A stretch of 64,000 bases of DNA from Symsagittifera roscoffensis. Lineage: Eukaryota; Xenacoelomorpha; Acoela; Convolutidae. Each line of letters begins with the position of its first letter. The stretch's first letter is position 1. Made by a program: the position numbers and the translations under genes. Where the stretch lies: positions 62,300,054 through 62,364,053 of the forward strand of contig NC_087066.1 of the NCBI RefSeq assembly GCF_963678635.1, read 5' to 3'. Under the pieces are notes generated by a model that searched no databases, was not told where the DNA came from, and saw only the letters and a program-made list of their open reading frames with translations. Below are positions 45,890 to 58,640 of the stretch, one piece after another.

Positions 45890-47275
45890 TGTTCCAGGAA
45901 AAATATCATGTTACTTTCTTCGAAGAAAGAAATACAACTTTTTGACAAAACGATTGAAATTAAAATGTTAACAAGATCCGAATTGCCGTTTTTCTAGAGT
46001 TTAGTTGATATCCTCCTGGCGAATCTGAAAAACAATTTTTTTCTAGAATCGATAAATTCAATTGACTGATTGAGTTACGAAAACATCTTGCTTTTGGTGA
46101 TTCTTTACAATATGCTTTTCAGTTTGTGTGGATCAAAGAACAACATAAGAGCTCTTTTGACACCAGTTAGTAAATTTACCTAGAGTGATCACAATTTAAG
46201 AGTTAATTTTTATGGTAGAAAACTTCTATTTATTCCATTATTATTTTTGATGAAAATTTTTTCTTTTCTGGGCTTTAGATGTTAATAAAAACTTACTTGA
46301 GTGGAAATTTTTTTCTAATCTTTCTTTGGCTAAAATCTTTATGGTACATAATCGTTCAAAAAGATCGAAAGCCATTATTTAAGCTGCCTCTCGAGTGAGT
46401 GGTGTTCTGAAAATTTTCGAAGCGTAGAGACCGACCTTCCATCTAACCCCCCTATTTAGAGTAATGAACTTAGTGAAGACTCTTATATAGGTCCTGGTGG
46501 CTTTTCATAACTCTTGTCAGTTGGCTATGTTTTAATTTTTTCACTTATTTGAATTATCCCCTCTTTCAAAAAAAATCGTGGCCCATGCAAGCTTTTCCTT
46601 AGCGGCTAACTATCATACTTAAATCGCCAATCAAAAACAAATAATAATAAAAAAACTTAGAACTTTATGCAAAAGTGTCGAGATGTGCAATAAAAACAAC
46701 TGTTACAATTTCTCAAACTTTGCTTCAATTGAACATGTTATTGTTAAGTGATATTTGCAGCTTTGAAAAAACTACGCTTTCCGATATCTCTTTTGCATAT
46801 TTGGTAATCATTTCGGGATATCAAATTTTATCACAAAATCCTGCCCTCAGAACTGTAACACAACTGAAAAAAAAGCGAGCTAAAAAGTAACCCGGACCGA
46901 TCAAAATTTTAATCAAACAATTTGAAAATTTTTCAACCTACAATTTCTTTCAATTTTTTGCTGAAAATTTTTGTCTTCAACCATATGATCAGCATGTTTC
47001 TTTCATGAATTATTTGTCTGATATGCAGTTTTTATACATTAAACTTGTATAGAAGAAAATGCAACATAATGTGCCGGAATTTTTTTTTCGAAAACACAAT
47101 GAACAAATAGTTTGTTATAACCACGTACAAACGCAAGAAAGCCCAGATGTTCAGTTGCAAAAACTGCACAGATAACTGCAATTGGCAATTTGCTTTGTAA
47201 ATTAAAAATAAAATTTGCACACAGAACTACCTACAAAAAACGTAACATTTTGATACGAAGCTCTGTATAATGTTT
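45890..47275. other. AT-rich intergenic sequence
   Basis: I see no gene or repeat. The open frame at 46675-46890 lacks motifs. Confidence 0.5.
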
Positions 47276-47276
47276 T

Positions 47277-47385
47277 AATTGTTTGAAAAATGGGGAACAA
47301 CTTTGCATTTGGGTGTGTTTTACTTTTTCTCTTTTTTCCACGCAACTAGCACAAATAATAATCGGAATCAATCGAATAATATACC
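47277..47385 (+). repeat. Diverged copy of part of the 1082-bp repeat
   Basis: AATGGGGAACAACTTTGCAT and the following ACGCAACTAG...AATAATCGGA stretch match 61605-61700 in order and orientation, with insertions. Confidence 0.6.
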
Positions 47386-47388
47386 ATA

Positions 47389-47905
47389 ACAAGACTGCTC
47401 GTATCAGGGCGAAGCCCTGAATGTTCCGACTGCCTTTTAAGGTTTATGGAGCAGCAGTAATAACATTAAAAAATTAAATGATATGAAAAATAAATAAAAT
47501 GAAATTTTTTTTTCTAAATTTTGAAATGTTTTATGAAAATCATCCCCCCACACGCCATATAAAGTATAAAAAGATAAATTTCGTTCCTTGTAACAAATCA
47601 TTTATGGCAAATAAGCTTCGTTCAACCAATTTGGAACGATTTATAAGACGGATTAAATCTCCGCTTACGCGTTAATAGCGCGAATTATATCGCGCGTTAA
47701 TTGTCCCAAATTGGTCAAAATGGCAATCTTTAATCCCTCATAACTTTACGAAAAACTTTTCAAATTTAAGCTCAGGACAACAATACCTTTTGAATGATAT
47801 AAAAAATTCCGTCAAAAATGGCTAGTTAAAATGTCGAAATTTGTCTGAAGAAAAAAACCCACCCCGAGCACAAATATTCCGTTACTTTCGAATCGAAAAA
47901 AGTCG
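47389..47905 (-). mobile_element. Dispersed repeat family R1, copy 4 (minus strand)
   Basis: The reverse complement of the family, with the hairpin end intact at 47389-47440 and the other end degraded after 47880. Confidence 0.65.
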
Positions 47906-48372
47906 AAAAAATAAAACTCTTTCAGTCGTAAGTCGAACAACTTTTAAAAAATTGTCACAGTACTGAAAAAACGAGTTTAAAATTTTTGGTTTTCACTCCT
48001 AATTCGAGCAAAGAAAGAAAACAAGCAGGCTTACAAATAGCTCATTTTTTTTCGCTTTTCTAGTCATAAATTTCCTAAAATTTCCAATAGTTTCCAAAAA
48101 TTTTTCATGAGAAATGGTTATCCAAATACTGATTTTTTTACGACTAGAAAACTTCAGAAAGGCCAAAAAGGCGAAATATAGTTTTAGAATAATTTGAAAA
48201 AATGTATGACAAGCTCTTTTTCGTTAGATCAATGTATTAATTTGTTTGATAATCAGTTTTTGTGGGGAGGTCACTACCAGAAGTTTGGAGTTTTTTTATC
48301 ATGTAGGAGGTGCATTTTTTGTTTTCGAACGACAATTTTAATGTTTTTTTCTAGTTCCAAGATACTTTCATA

Positions 48373-48759
48373 TAGGGGCGGATCTAGGATTTTCTCGAGG
48401 GGGGCGGATTTTCAAAAAATGTTCGAAAACTTTGTCGACCTTTTTTAGGTCGACCGAATTGATCTTTCGAGCTCTTTCTAAGCAGGATTTAGTCCCTGTT
48501 TTGGCAAAGTTTTATGTGCCGCTGTTTTGAAAAAAAAAACAGTCCAAAAAAGAGTTTTTGGAAAATTTTGACCAAAAAATCGCTTCTTTTCGGCGCAAAG
48601 AAAGAAACGCTCCCCTCAAAATTAGTAAATATTGGCGCCCAAGGCGCCCTTAGAAAATTTTTAGGGTCGGTCGGCCAAAAATGGATTTCTTAAAAAGTAC
48701 CAAAGGGGGGACCCTGAGGAGGGGAACGTCCGCCCCCCTCCCCCGTAAATCCGCCCCTG
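48373..48759 (+). mobile_element. hAT-type MITE, copy 1, with 8-bp target duplication
   Basis: The ends AGGGGCGGATCTA and TAAATCCGCCCCTG form inverted repeats. The 8-bp sequence CTTTCATA stands on both sides (48365-48372 and 48760-48767), as expected for hAT transposition. The 387-bp interior is non-coding. Confidence 0.8.
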
Positions 48760-49209
48760 CTTTCATATGTGCTTAAGTGATCGTTTTCACACATTTTTAG
48801 ATCTTTAATTAGAAAGTGCAAATTTTATCGCATTGCTTTCGATTTATTTCTTTTTTTTTTATGTTTTCTTATTACATGAATTTTGAGGTCTGGAGAGTTA
48901 TTTTCCAATTCGTCGCAGGGTGTCAGTCGAGTATTGTAAACCAAATTAAGTACTCGATTAGACCAAAAGCTAGTTTAGAAGTGTGATACCGCCAGACCAC
49001 TTAAAATATACTTCAAGTGGACGAAAATAAAAAAGAGCAATTCCAGTAAACAAACTAAAAGGCAGCACAACGTTTCCAAAATAATATTTTTTTTTACTGG
49101 TTTTTCCAAAAAAAATCGATTTGCCTAAAAGGAAATATCATTTCACTGGCAAACATTGTCGGAAAACCGTACATACATTTTTTTGAAAAAATATGGTGAA
49201 GTTGCTAGA

Positions 49210-49482
49210 AAAATTTTTCTAAATTAGTTTTTGGGGAAGTGTGCGCCAAAGAAAAAACTTTTTTAGGTCAACATGTTCCAAAAAATGCCTAAAAATGCTT
49301 TCTTGGCCGGCTTTTTTTTTCAAAAAAAATGGCGCATACACTTTGGTTAAAATAGGGTTGTTAAAGTTATTTAAAAGAGCCAAGAAAATCAGTTTAGTCT
49401 ACCTACAAAAAAGGCCGACAAAATTTTCAAATTTTTTTGAAAAGCAGTCACCCATCTCGATAAAATCCTAGATCCGCCCCTG
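49210..49482 (-). mobile_element. hAT-type MITE, copy 2 (minus strand, diverged)
   Basis: It ends CTAGATCCGCCCCTG at 49468-49482. The interior matches copy 1 in reverse complement in patches (for example GTCGGCCTTTTTTGTAGG). The left end is not clear. Confidence 0.55.
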
Positions 49483-49499
49483 AGTAAGACCCAATACAA

Positions 49500-50390
49500 T
49501 CACATATTGCATCAGTAGATTTTTCGGGTGAAGACGAGTTAGTGAGACATTTTTTATCCAGATATAATGGAGAGAAGAAAAAAGGCATTTCGATTTCTTT
49601 TCCTGTTCACGTAGGGACAAATTAGCTCACGTGTATTGCAGTTAAGTGTTTTCTTCTCCCTTTAATGAGCTTGTTCGGGAAATTCGATGCCAGATTTGTC
49701 TCTGAAAAGGAGATCTAAATTGACAGATAGCGGAAACCCAACACTGAGATGCGGATGTACTCTGGGGTATCAATTAAATATTAACAACTATTGAAAAATA
49801 ATCTTATTTTTTCTTCATAAGTGCAGAACTTTATTTTGAAAAAATAATCAATTTTCAGTTTTTTAAATCTCAATATGTGACATTTTTTTAAATTTTATGC
49901 GTGTCCAATCGAATTAGAATTTAATCAAAAACAATCAAGGTATTTTTTTCAATTAAAAAAGTAGTCATGAAAGAAAAAAAATTCGTCACTTTTTAGTTGA
50001 GAAGAGTTTATCTTTTATCGTAGTCATCAAAAAGTTGTATTCCCTGAAATCTATTTTAAATTCGGCTATCTATATCAATTTAATTGCAAATAGAATACAA
50101 GGAAAACGATTTCATTGGCTGAGGCAAATTACCCTGCCCGCAAATTCGGTACGTCGGAAGGAAAATTCACACTAAGATTGTCCCCAAAATTCAATTCCAC
50201 AAAATTCTTCCCTTTTTCTGAATTCAGTTTTCACCGGATATTTTATGCCAATTTGCTTTCAATAGCTTTAACAATTTATAGCTACGACTAAATTGTAAAA
50301 TATCACAAAAACAGGTGGAAAACTTTCGACAAGCAATCATTTAAATAACCAAAAGTAGCTAACATAGCTGTTTTTGCAGTAAAAACAGGT
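49500..50390. other. Region upstream of the LHFPL-like gene
   Basis: AT-rich, with no gene or clear promoter element. TTTTTGCAG ends at 50379, a possible splice acceptor of a 5'-UTR intron just before the start codon. Confidence 0.35.
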
Positions 50391-50396
50391 TTTATT

Positions 50397-53300
50397 ATGG
50401 CTAGCGAAGTTGCGATTAATAAAAATCATCAGCAAAACCAACTTACTGAAGTAGAGTTAACATCTTTGGAAAACTTCGTCAAAAACCTTTCCCCAAAATT
50501 AGAAAAACGACAGGTCGTCAATTTCGTCCCGGAGCCTCAAAATTACTACCAGTCGCTCAAAAGTTCCAAAAACTACTCAATTTCCGAATCGCCCGTTCAA
50601 GAATTCCAGACTAGTCAGAACAACCCTTTCTATTTGAACAGTTATTTGTTCCCGTTGCCGACCGTTCAAAATGTTCACGGAACGAGTTCTTCGACTTGCA
50701 AAGAGCCGAGCAGCAACACAGGCGAAATAGTCAGTTCTTCGTCTCTGCATTCGCTGGACAATGTTGTAGCGTCTCAAAACTCGACTTTGGGCTACCATGG
50801 TTATTACAATGCCCAGAGTTTCATAACTTTGCCGAGTAACGAGCTCGGCCAAAAAGTCGGGCAGTCGATGTTGCCGATCATCCACGAAAGGTGCATTTGT
50901 GCTAGAGACGATTTAGGAAACCGACTCGGCTGTAGTTCGGAAATGCCGACTAGTGCATTCGGTTCTCGATTTTATTTGGCCAAAAAGCTGATGCCTCCTT
51001 CCCTTACATGGATTGGTGAGAACACCGTTTTTAAATTTACAATTATTTTGCCATTTTTTAAAGCATAATGGATCAATCTCCACCACGTAATGACCAATTG
51101 AGCTATCAACCCCCCCCCCCCCCCGCAAGCAAAAACGGTAAACCACTACAAAAAGACATCAGAAAAAGCAAGAAGATAGTTGATGTGTTGTAGCACGCAA
51201 TCAATTGACCGTCTGAAGTTTATTTTATATGACTATCGAGAAAAATTTTGAAAAAAAATCGAATTTTATTTAAAAAATTTTTTTTTTTGCAAATTTTTGT
51301 TTGGGCGACCATTGCCTCATCGAGGTATGCGACTTACCAGGGTTGATGATCTAGCCTTCTATCTGAAGATCAAAAACTGTTCTCTGCAGCACCTTAATAT
51401 TGTATGCAATACATTTTTTATCCTTTTAGGACAGAAAAAAAGTCGCTTTATATGACTCAGTTTTATTGATTCTTTATCACTCTGATTGTATTTTTTGATC
51501 TTTGATATAGTAAATTTTGGCGTTTCATATTCGTTGGAGAATCTGTTCTATGATTTCATATCATTCAAACTATTTTCAAGTGGTGGGGGGGGGGGGGGAG
51601 ATTGCTCTATTGATCTAGCATTATTTCTGTAAATGCTCAGTTAACATCAAGTTTCGATCAAAAAAAAAGAAAAATATCAGATAAGTTATTGCTGCCAGAT
51701 TATGGCGGATGGGACGGTGAAGATAAAACTGACGAAATTTTCGATTGAGCAAAAAAAATTGTACGAGATTCGAAAAAACTGCTGCAAACGAGTTAGTCAA
51801 TTCTTCGAATTTGTATTCGCTGGACAAGAATGCAAACAGGCGCGGATCTAGAAAATTCTCGAGGGGGGCGGATATTCAAAAAACTTAGCTATAAAACCCT
51901 AATTTGACCAAATTTTTTGCGCCGCAGGCAAGGTTTTGAAAAAAGGCCAAAAATTGCGTTTTTAGACACTTTTTGGAAAATTTTGACCAAAAAATTTCTC
52001 CACCCTTAAAATTAGTATATATTGGCGCCCAAGGCGCCTTTAGAAAACTTTTAAGGTCCGTCACCAAAAATGGATATCTCAAAATAGTACAACGAGGGGA
52101 CCATTTGGGTCGGCAGGGGTCGAATCCCTGAAGGGAAAGCGTCCGCCCCTCCGCCCCCCCCCCCTCCCTAAATCCGCTACTGGTTGCAAAACCCAAGAGT
52201 ATTTGAATTAGTTTTCTTGGAATATTTTCGGAAAAAAGCAGAACATTTTAATGATTTCTTATTTTTCAGGAGTTTTATGGACTCTAATTTCCGTCACACT
52301 CGCGTTTCTCTCCGCCTTCAGCATAATTTCTTCGACTTGGGTGCTGCAGTTCGCCGATTCTGACCAAAATGGATTCGGCCCGATGAAATCTTGCCAACTG
52401 ACTGTGGAAGACAACCTGTACTTTGTTCAGCATTGTTCATACTTCGTTCTAGACAATGGAGTGATGAATTGGCCGAGCAGTCCCTTTCAAGTCACAGCTC
52501 TTCTCTATTCTGTCGGAACGTTTTTTCTGCTAATTGCATCGATTTTCGCTTTTTCGTCTTTGTTGACACTTTCAGTTTGGCGACAAAGAACGAGCTGGCT
52601 CGCCGGATATTTTCAACTTTCAGCAGGTAATTTAACTTTTGTCCAAAATATATTATACTTTTTGAAAGTTTTTGATTCTCCCGGAATTTAAACGGGATCG
52701 TTTCAATATTTCAAAAATTACACGTACACACTAATAAAGGGTCAATCTAACGGTTAAGAATATACGAACTTGCATCTAGCTAACAATCTTTCCCCCTTTC
52801 AGAAAAGGGGGGAGATTGTTAAAAAAAAGAGTAAGTTAATCGAATTTTCGACCAATCAGAATGCAGCAAAATTAAAATTCTCGCCAGAAAGCTCTAGTGC
52901 TAATTTACTGTTTTATTCAGAAGGGTGGAAGTTCTTTAGATACCATACCATAGGGGGAAGGTTGTTAAGTAGATCCACAAACTTACAAGCTACAAACGAG
53001 CCTATTGTAATGAATCAAGGTAGTAGCAGATTTAAGGGGGTGGGAGATGCTTTTTTCAAGGATTCGACCCCTTAGCATCCAGAGGCTCCCCCTTAGATAC
53101 CATTTTCCGATGTCGATTTTTGGTTGACCAGTCCTAATTTTTTAAAGCGCCTCTGGTGTCAGTGTGCTCTAAACTTTAGGGAAGAGCCAATCTAAAGAAA
53201 ACAAAAAACGTTTGATATTACTTTGAAATTTTGTGTTTGCTTCAAAGGTGTATTTTTGTTCCAAGTCACTGAATTTATTTAAGCTTTTTCAAAGTTAATA

Positions 53301-56300
53301 AATAATGCCTTTTATCATAAAAGCCAAAAATTATTATTTGAGTTCTTTTTAGGCCGATTTTCAAACAAAAAATATGCGAAAGTTTGCTCTTTGAAATTTA
53401 TTATATGACCTTTGGACAGACCAATGACCTCTTATGCATTTAACATCAATTTATTTCTCAGTATAAGACTGGTTCTTATGACAGGGGTTCTTCTGGGGAA
53501 GTCTTTTCCAGCTAAATTACAGCATAAAGACTTTGACAAGGGTATTTTGACCGGTTGACAGGAATTTTGACAGTGATATTCGACCCTTTAGGACAAGGAC
53601 GGATCGAGGATTATCTCGATGGGGGAAGGGGGGGGGGGGGGGGGGGGGATATGGGGAAGCGATTTTAAAAAATTTGGTCGTACTTTTTTAGGTTGACACT
53701 AAATTGAATTTTTGAATACTATAAAGAGCCTTTTTGGACAAAAAAAAATTGCGCCGCAAGCAAACTTTTGAAAAAAAAACAGGACAAAAATGGCATTTTT
53801 GTTCGTTTTTTTCTGAAAATTTTGACCAAACAATCGCGTTTTTCGGCGCGCGCTCCCCTTCAAAGCCACTATATATTGGCGCCTTTAAAAAATTTTAGGG
53901 TTGGTCGGCCGAAAATGGATGTCATAAAATAATATCAAAGGGGGATCAAGTTAACATCCTCCCCCCAAATAGACCAAGTTAAGATACTCCACCCCAGCGC
54001 TGAGTTAAAATTAAATTTGCTAAGCGCTGCATGTAAATTGCTCGACTCTGCTTGGAGAGGAGTTCGAATACCTGAGGTAGGGGTCGCAGTCCCTAAAAAA
54101 ATGCGAATGGTAATTTTTTCAGATTTTTTGGAGAATAAAACTTTGGATTGTTTATTTACACTTTTCTTTGATCTCTGAGCTGTATTTGTAATCATATGTT
54201 TAGCTTACATGCCAGTTAATCAGCGGCCTTATTTACGTCTGAGTAATAAACAAAATCTATATCTATAGACCAGAATTACAGATACGGAGATCAAATTTCA
54301 GTCTTGCGTTTGTGATCACCTGTGAAATCGATCTCCATTTTCGATCGTGAGAGAAAAATCTTTTAATCTCATTTCGATAAGGTGTCGACGTACTCCTAGA
54401 TTTCCTTGTTTTTCGGTACCAATGGACCTTCTCAAATCGTGTAGGTTTGGGCTGCTATAATCCTCTTCCAATTATAGGTTATGTTGTCCTGTAGGTATGA
54501 TAATTAAAGGACATTTCGACTTAATCTGGGATAAATCTGTGTCTTAAATGGAAGAGTGATCAACAAATTACCCATTATCTATAGTCTCCGTCAAAAATTA
54601 CCCCAAAAAGACACAAAATGTCCCCTTACATGCGCTTTGAAACAACTTTGGAACCAGTACTTAACAAAATTTGTGACATTTTCGCTATTCTAGACATATA
54701 ATTAAAAGCGTAAGCTAATACTGGCTTTATTTTTTGTTATCCATTTGTGAATGACCTTTCCAGATAATTATAGACTACGAGTTGTCATTATTTCTATCGC
54801 TACGTCCTCCCATTGAAAACGGGCTTCTTTTCCCCACAGTTCAATTACTACTTAGAGTAATGGAAAATACTTTTTTATTAAAAGATAACATGTGCACAAA
54901 AGATAACGCCTAAGGGTCTGTCTCGAAATACACTTTTAAAGACCTTTTCAGACTAAAAGTCTGTTTTTCCTAAAACTTTAAATGCATTCTGGCGTCAAAT
55001 TTTCTCAACTTATTCTTAAATCCTTCCAAACCAAGTCAATTATCTTTGAAAATTGCGTTTTTTTCTAAATGACCAAAATCAATTGTCGAACCAGGAAGAA
55101 AAATTTACTAGATTTACTCCTCGTAAAAGTACTTTTTTGCAGATAAGAAACGCCCATTGATTTCAGCTGATTTTTTGTACTTCCTCCCTTCAATAAGTTT
55201 AATCGCACATTTTGTCTGTCTTTCAAATGCAATCAATTCCAACCTCGAATTTGCTTGTCTTAAGAAGATTAAATTCGCGCTCATAAAGATTAAGACGCTG
55301 AAAACACAGATTATTCAAGTTTTCTTCAACTTTTCTTTATTTTTTTCTTCAAAAACGACCTTATATCTAATTAGGTCTTTGAAATAATGAGAAAGGGATA
55401 GTTTTTACTAAGACGGGCCTCGTTTTTTCTTTATAGGAGTGATTTTAACCTCAAATTTCCTGCTGATTTTTCGTCTAATTAGGAAGAATGGCTGAAAAAA
55501 TTGTAACAACTATGATTAATTGGAAGCTCTTCAAAGAATAAACAAAACGGAAAATGTCAGTGGGAAGCAGTATTATGTAATAGTACCCGATAGTTGTTTC
55601 CCCAACATTTTCTTAGCAATTTCCTTAACGATCGCTATTTATAACATTGACATTTGTAATTGATGTTATAGCACACTAATGTTAACCCCTCCCTCTCACC
55701 GCATTCTAGAAACCAGCATTTAACTTAGATCTGGAGCTGCAATTTTCAACAAACTGATTTGGACACCGAAATAGGTGGTTACTTGAGAGTAAAAAAAATG
55801 TTAAAAAGTTATAAAAACTGTCGGCAGCCTGTATATGAAACTCAAGGATTCAAGGCTGGTTTTTGGTAAAAAGCATAATGTGTTAAAAACATGTGTCGGT
55901 ATGAAAAAAAGCTTGCCGACAAAATCCCTTTTGTTTGTTCCGATTGAGAAAAAAAATTGATGGAGTATTTATGCTTGGGGTAGTTTTTTCTCAGACCAAT
56001 TTAATTTTTTTAATTAATCATTTTTGAGAGTTTTTTAAAACCTTTGAAAGAGTTTTCCACATGTTTATCTCCAAATGTACAATGCAGTACATTTTTATAC
56101 ACCCCACTATTTATTACCCTAGCAATTAAAAATTACTATATTTTAACGACGCTCAATTTAATGCAGCCGGTGGGAGCCATTCGCGCTTGTCGCCGCTGCG
56201 CAGTGATAAACGGCTCTATTTTTCGTATACAAACCTACCCTCTGTTGAAGGACTGTCAAAAGTATAAAAGTAGGAAGTTATTAATTATAGAGCGAAGTTT

Positions 56301-58640
56301 TAACATTTCGGTGTCAAGTTATAAAATAGGAGCTGAATTGTCTGCAATTTACACTGTAAAGAATGAAATGACTATTATGAAAAAGTACGGTGTTAAATTG
56401 AGTGTTGTTAAAATATATGACACCCTTCAAAATATTGATACCTTGAGCTCAAATTATATATATTTAGGATCTCTTTAACTATATGCCCCACGGGTACCTA
56501 GTAACTAATATCCCGCTATAAAGAAAAGCCCTGAATGTTCCGACTGCCCATTAAGTGGTCTCGATTAGTTTTTGAAGGTTTTGGTAAAATAAGAATTTTA
56601 AGCTGATAATATCAATTTTTACTTGTTAAACTTTGAGTCGTGCATAGAATTAATACGACCAATTAGCTTGCTTCACTTCAATTTGGATTGATTATGAATG
56701 CGGATCATTTGTCACGCATGAACAGTTTGCGTTGTAAAATAATCTGTTTGAGTAACAACGCCAATGGCAATTTTTGGTTCCGACTTTCGATACAAAAGTA
56801 ACGGAATATTTGTGCTCGGGGTGGGTTTTTTTTTCTTCAGACAAATTTCGACTTTTTAACTAGCCAGTTTTGACGGAATTTTCTTATATCATTCGAAAGC
56901 TATTGTTGTCCTGAGCTTAAATTTGAAAAGATATTTTACCTGTGAACATTTTTCGTAAAGTTATGAGGGTTTAGAGATTGCCATTTTGGCCATTTTGACC
57001 AATTTGGGACAATTAACGCGCAATCAATTCGTGCTATTAACGCGTAAGCGGAGAGTTAATCCGTCTTAGAAATCGTTCCAAAGTGGTTGAAAGAAGCTTA
57101 TTTGCCATAATTACTTTATTGTTACAAGGAGCGAAATCTATTGTTTTTTACTTAATATGGCGTGTGGGGGGATGATTTTCATAGAAAAATTTTCAAATTT
57201 TATTATTTTTTGCAAGCATACTCGCTTGGCAGTTCGAAGGTTACAGGATTACAGGATCGAAACCCATACGCGGTCAACTTTTCTAGAATCGGTCTGAATA
57301 AAAAAAACACCCCAGATATATCTATTTCTCACTTCCTTCGACATTCGGAACAAACAATCAACGGTTGAGCATATGAGAATTTAAACCAAGTAACGATCTC
57401 CCCCTTTGAGAAAGGGGCGATATACTTAAAGAGATCCAAAACTGATATTTCACTTGCGACTTTTTTCCTAATTTATTGGTGTTTGAAAATTTTGAGTTGC
57501 CCAATTTGGGATGAATAAGTTGCGTTATTTCAAGTTTTAATTAGGGTGTAGCTTGCGCCTGATATTCAATCCTTCAAATTAAATGATGCATGTGGAATTT
57601 TTTTTTTGAAAAGTTTCTAGATTTGGAAGAAAAAACAAATGCAGATACTTAAAAAAAGAAATGGAAACATCAAGGTCGGGTCATGACACGAGCACTTTTG
57701 TTACGCCTGTTTTTCAATACAGTTACGAAATGCTTGGTGTATTCTTCTCATAACATCAATTTCAGTTATATCAAAAAACATTTTTCAACAAAAAGTTTTC
57801 ACAGCGCAATTAAAACAGGAAACCTTGAGTTCAACTGTAAAAATTGTTCTACTATCAATCATTTTAGTGAAGTCTTAAAGGTTGGAAAAAAGCCGTTTTG
57901 GACTAACATATGCGCGCGCCAAGTTTTTTGTTTGAGATGATCAAAGTGTAAGGGAAAACTGCTTAAGGGTAGCGAATTATCCTACTCACAAAATTGTACC
58001 AAAAAGGTTTGAGGTAATTTGTTTAGTCATAAGATTTGCCTACGACTCAATTTATAATAATAACAATCAGAGTTTGGGTGCAGTTAATCAAAAATTTTTC
58101 TTATCAAAAACTGTTCGAGACTAATTTAGGAACAGTCTGAACATTCAGAATTTGCGCTAATACGAGCCCTCTATCATTTATAAAACTCTATAAGCTACTT
58201 ACTTGTTGAAAAAGTGCTTTAAAAAAGTGGCAACTCTCTGCACTATAAGGCAATTCGATTGCCCTTGTAGATAATTATTGTTCGATTTGAGAGCAGATTT
58301 TGAAATTGATTCTGGTTGATTTGTTTCAGTTCTTGTTCAGTCATTTGCTCTCGCCATCTTCCCCATGGGATTCAGAAGTGTCTTCGTTAGGAACATGTGT
58401 GGCCCTAATGTGTCCATGTACAATATGGGCAACTGTCACTTAGGGTGGGGATACGTGCTGGCTATAGTCACTACAAGTCTTGTCATTTTCTGCCCTTTTC
58501 TGTCCAAATTCTCAACCAAAAGGTCAACCAAGAGGTGCTTGAGGTCAACCCAGTTCACGAATCAGACAAACTCGGGTTACGCAGTGTCGTCATCGCAATG
58601 CTCGAATGTTCCGATTTCGCTCTCAACTGGATGTGTTTGA
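50397..58640 (+). CDS. LHFPL-family tetraspan membrane protein (three exons, 428 aa)
   Basis: Coding exons are 50397-51015, 52270-52626 and 58330-58640, joined in frame with GT-AG introns (donors GTGAG and GTAAT; acceptors TTTTTCAG and TTGTTTCAG). The protein belongs to the lipoma-HMGIC-fusion-partner-like tetraspans. Membrane helices lie near residues 208-234, 280-307, 316-336 and 365-384. VLWTLISVTLAF, SFALAIFPMGF and NMCGPN..Y.MGNCHLGWGYVLAI match the LHFPL3/4/5 type motifs. Exon 1 encodes a polar, Ser/Asn/Gln-rich N-terminal part of about 206 aa before the first helix, whereas usual members have a few tens of residues. An N-glycosylation sequon (NVS) lies in the second extracellular loop at 352. 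Vertebrate LHFPL4 and LHFPL5 are receptor/channel auxiliary subunits; a similar role here is inference only. Confidence 0.85.
51016..52269 (+). other. Intron 1 of the LHFPL-like gene
   Basis: It contains a 16-C run (about 51109-51124), a G run (about 51583-51599) and a hAT-type MITE (51837-52182). Confidence 0.8.
51837..52182 (+). mobile_element. hAT-type MITE, copy 3 (in LHFPL-like intron 1)
   Basis: It starts CAGGCGCGGATCTAG and ends TAAATCCGCTACTG. Flanks are AATGCAAA (51829-51836) and GTTGCAAA (52183-52190), an 8-bp target duplication with two differences. Confidence 0.75.
52700..52825 (+). repeat. Hairpin-tailed short repeat R4, copy 1
   Basis: TAACAATCTTTCCCCCTTTC and AGAAAAGGGGGGAGATTGTT form a near-perfect hairpin (52780-52822). 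The preceding CGGTTAAGAATATACGAA matches the sequence before the second hairpin at 57388-57428, so both belong to one repeat. Confidence 0.6.
53594..53960 (+). mobile_element. hAT-type MITE, copy 4 (degraded)
   Basis: CAAGGACGGATCGAGGATTA, TTTTTTAGGTTGAC and the TTTGACCAAACAATCGC/TATATTGGCGCC stretch match copies 1 and 3. A run of more than 20 G interrupts the left part. The right end is lost. Confidence 0.6.
55937..56040 (+). repeat. Degraded 5' fragment of repeat family R1
   Basis: GTTCCGATTGAG, then GAGTATTTATGCTTGGGGTA and TTTTTCTCAGACCAATTT, follows the order of the R1 5' end. A reverse-complement 3'-end fragment (CCCTGAATGTTCCGACTGCC) lies at about 56530. Confidence 0.5.
56777..57205 (+). 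mobile_element. Dispersed repeat family R1, copy 5 (3' end missing)
   Basis: The 5' end and most of the interior are well preserved, up to GGGGGATGATTTTCATAGAA. The hairpin 3' end is replaced by another sequence at about 57205. Confidence 0.65.
57217..57430 (+). repeat. Hairpin-tailed short repeat R4, copy 2
   Basis: AAGTAACGATCTCCCCCTTT and its approximate complement form a hairpin at 57388-57428. The upstream part contains TTACAGGATCGAAACCC, which resembles a pol III B box, so this may be a tRNA-derived SINE. Confidence 0.5.

Larger units (their letters stand above)
52627..58329 (+). other. Intron 2 of the LHFPL-like gene
   Basis: A 5.7-kb intron that holds two hairpin-tailed repeats, a hAT-type MITE remnant with a long G run, and one R1 copy with fragments of others. 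No nested gene is supported. Confidence 0.75.

Noticed and set aside
48194-48448. 84-codon plus-strand frame
   Set aside because: Its second half is the left end of the hAT-type MITE.
51105-53650. Long C and G homopolymers at about 51109, 51583 and 53626
   Set aside because: Such runs are common sequencing or assembly weak points and are not evidence of a feature by themselves.
56044-56478. 144-codon open frame in LHFPL-like intron 2
   Set aside because: It starts at TTG (first ATG at 56161) and shows no recognisable motif. It lies among R1 fragments in an intron.
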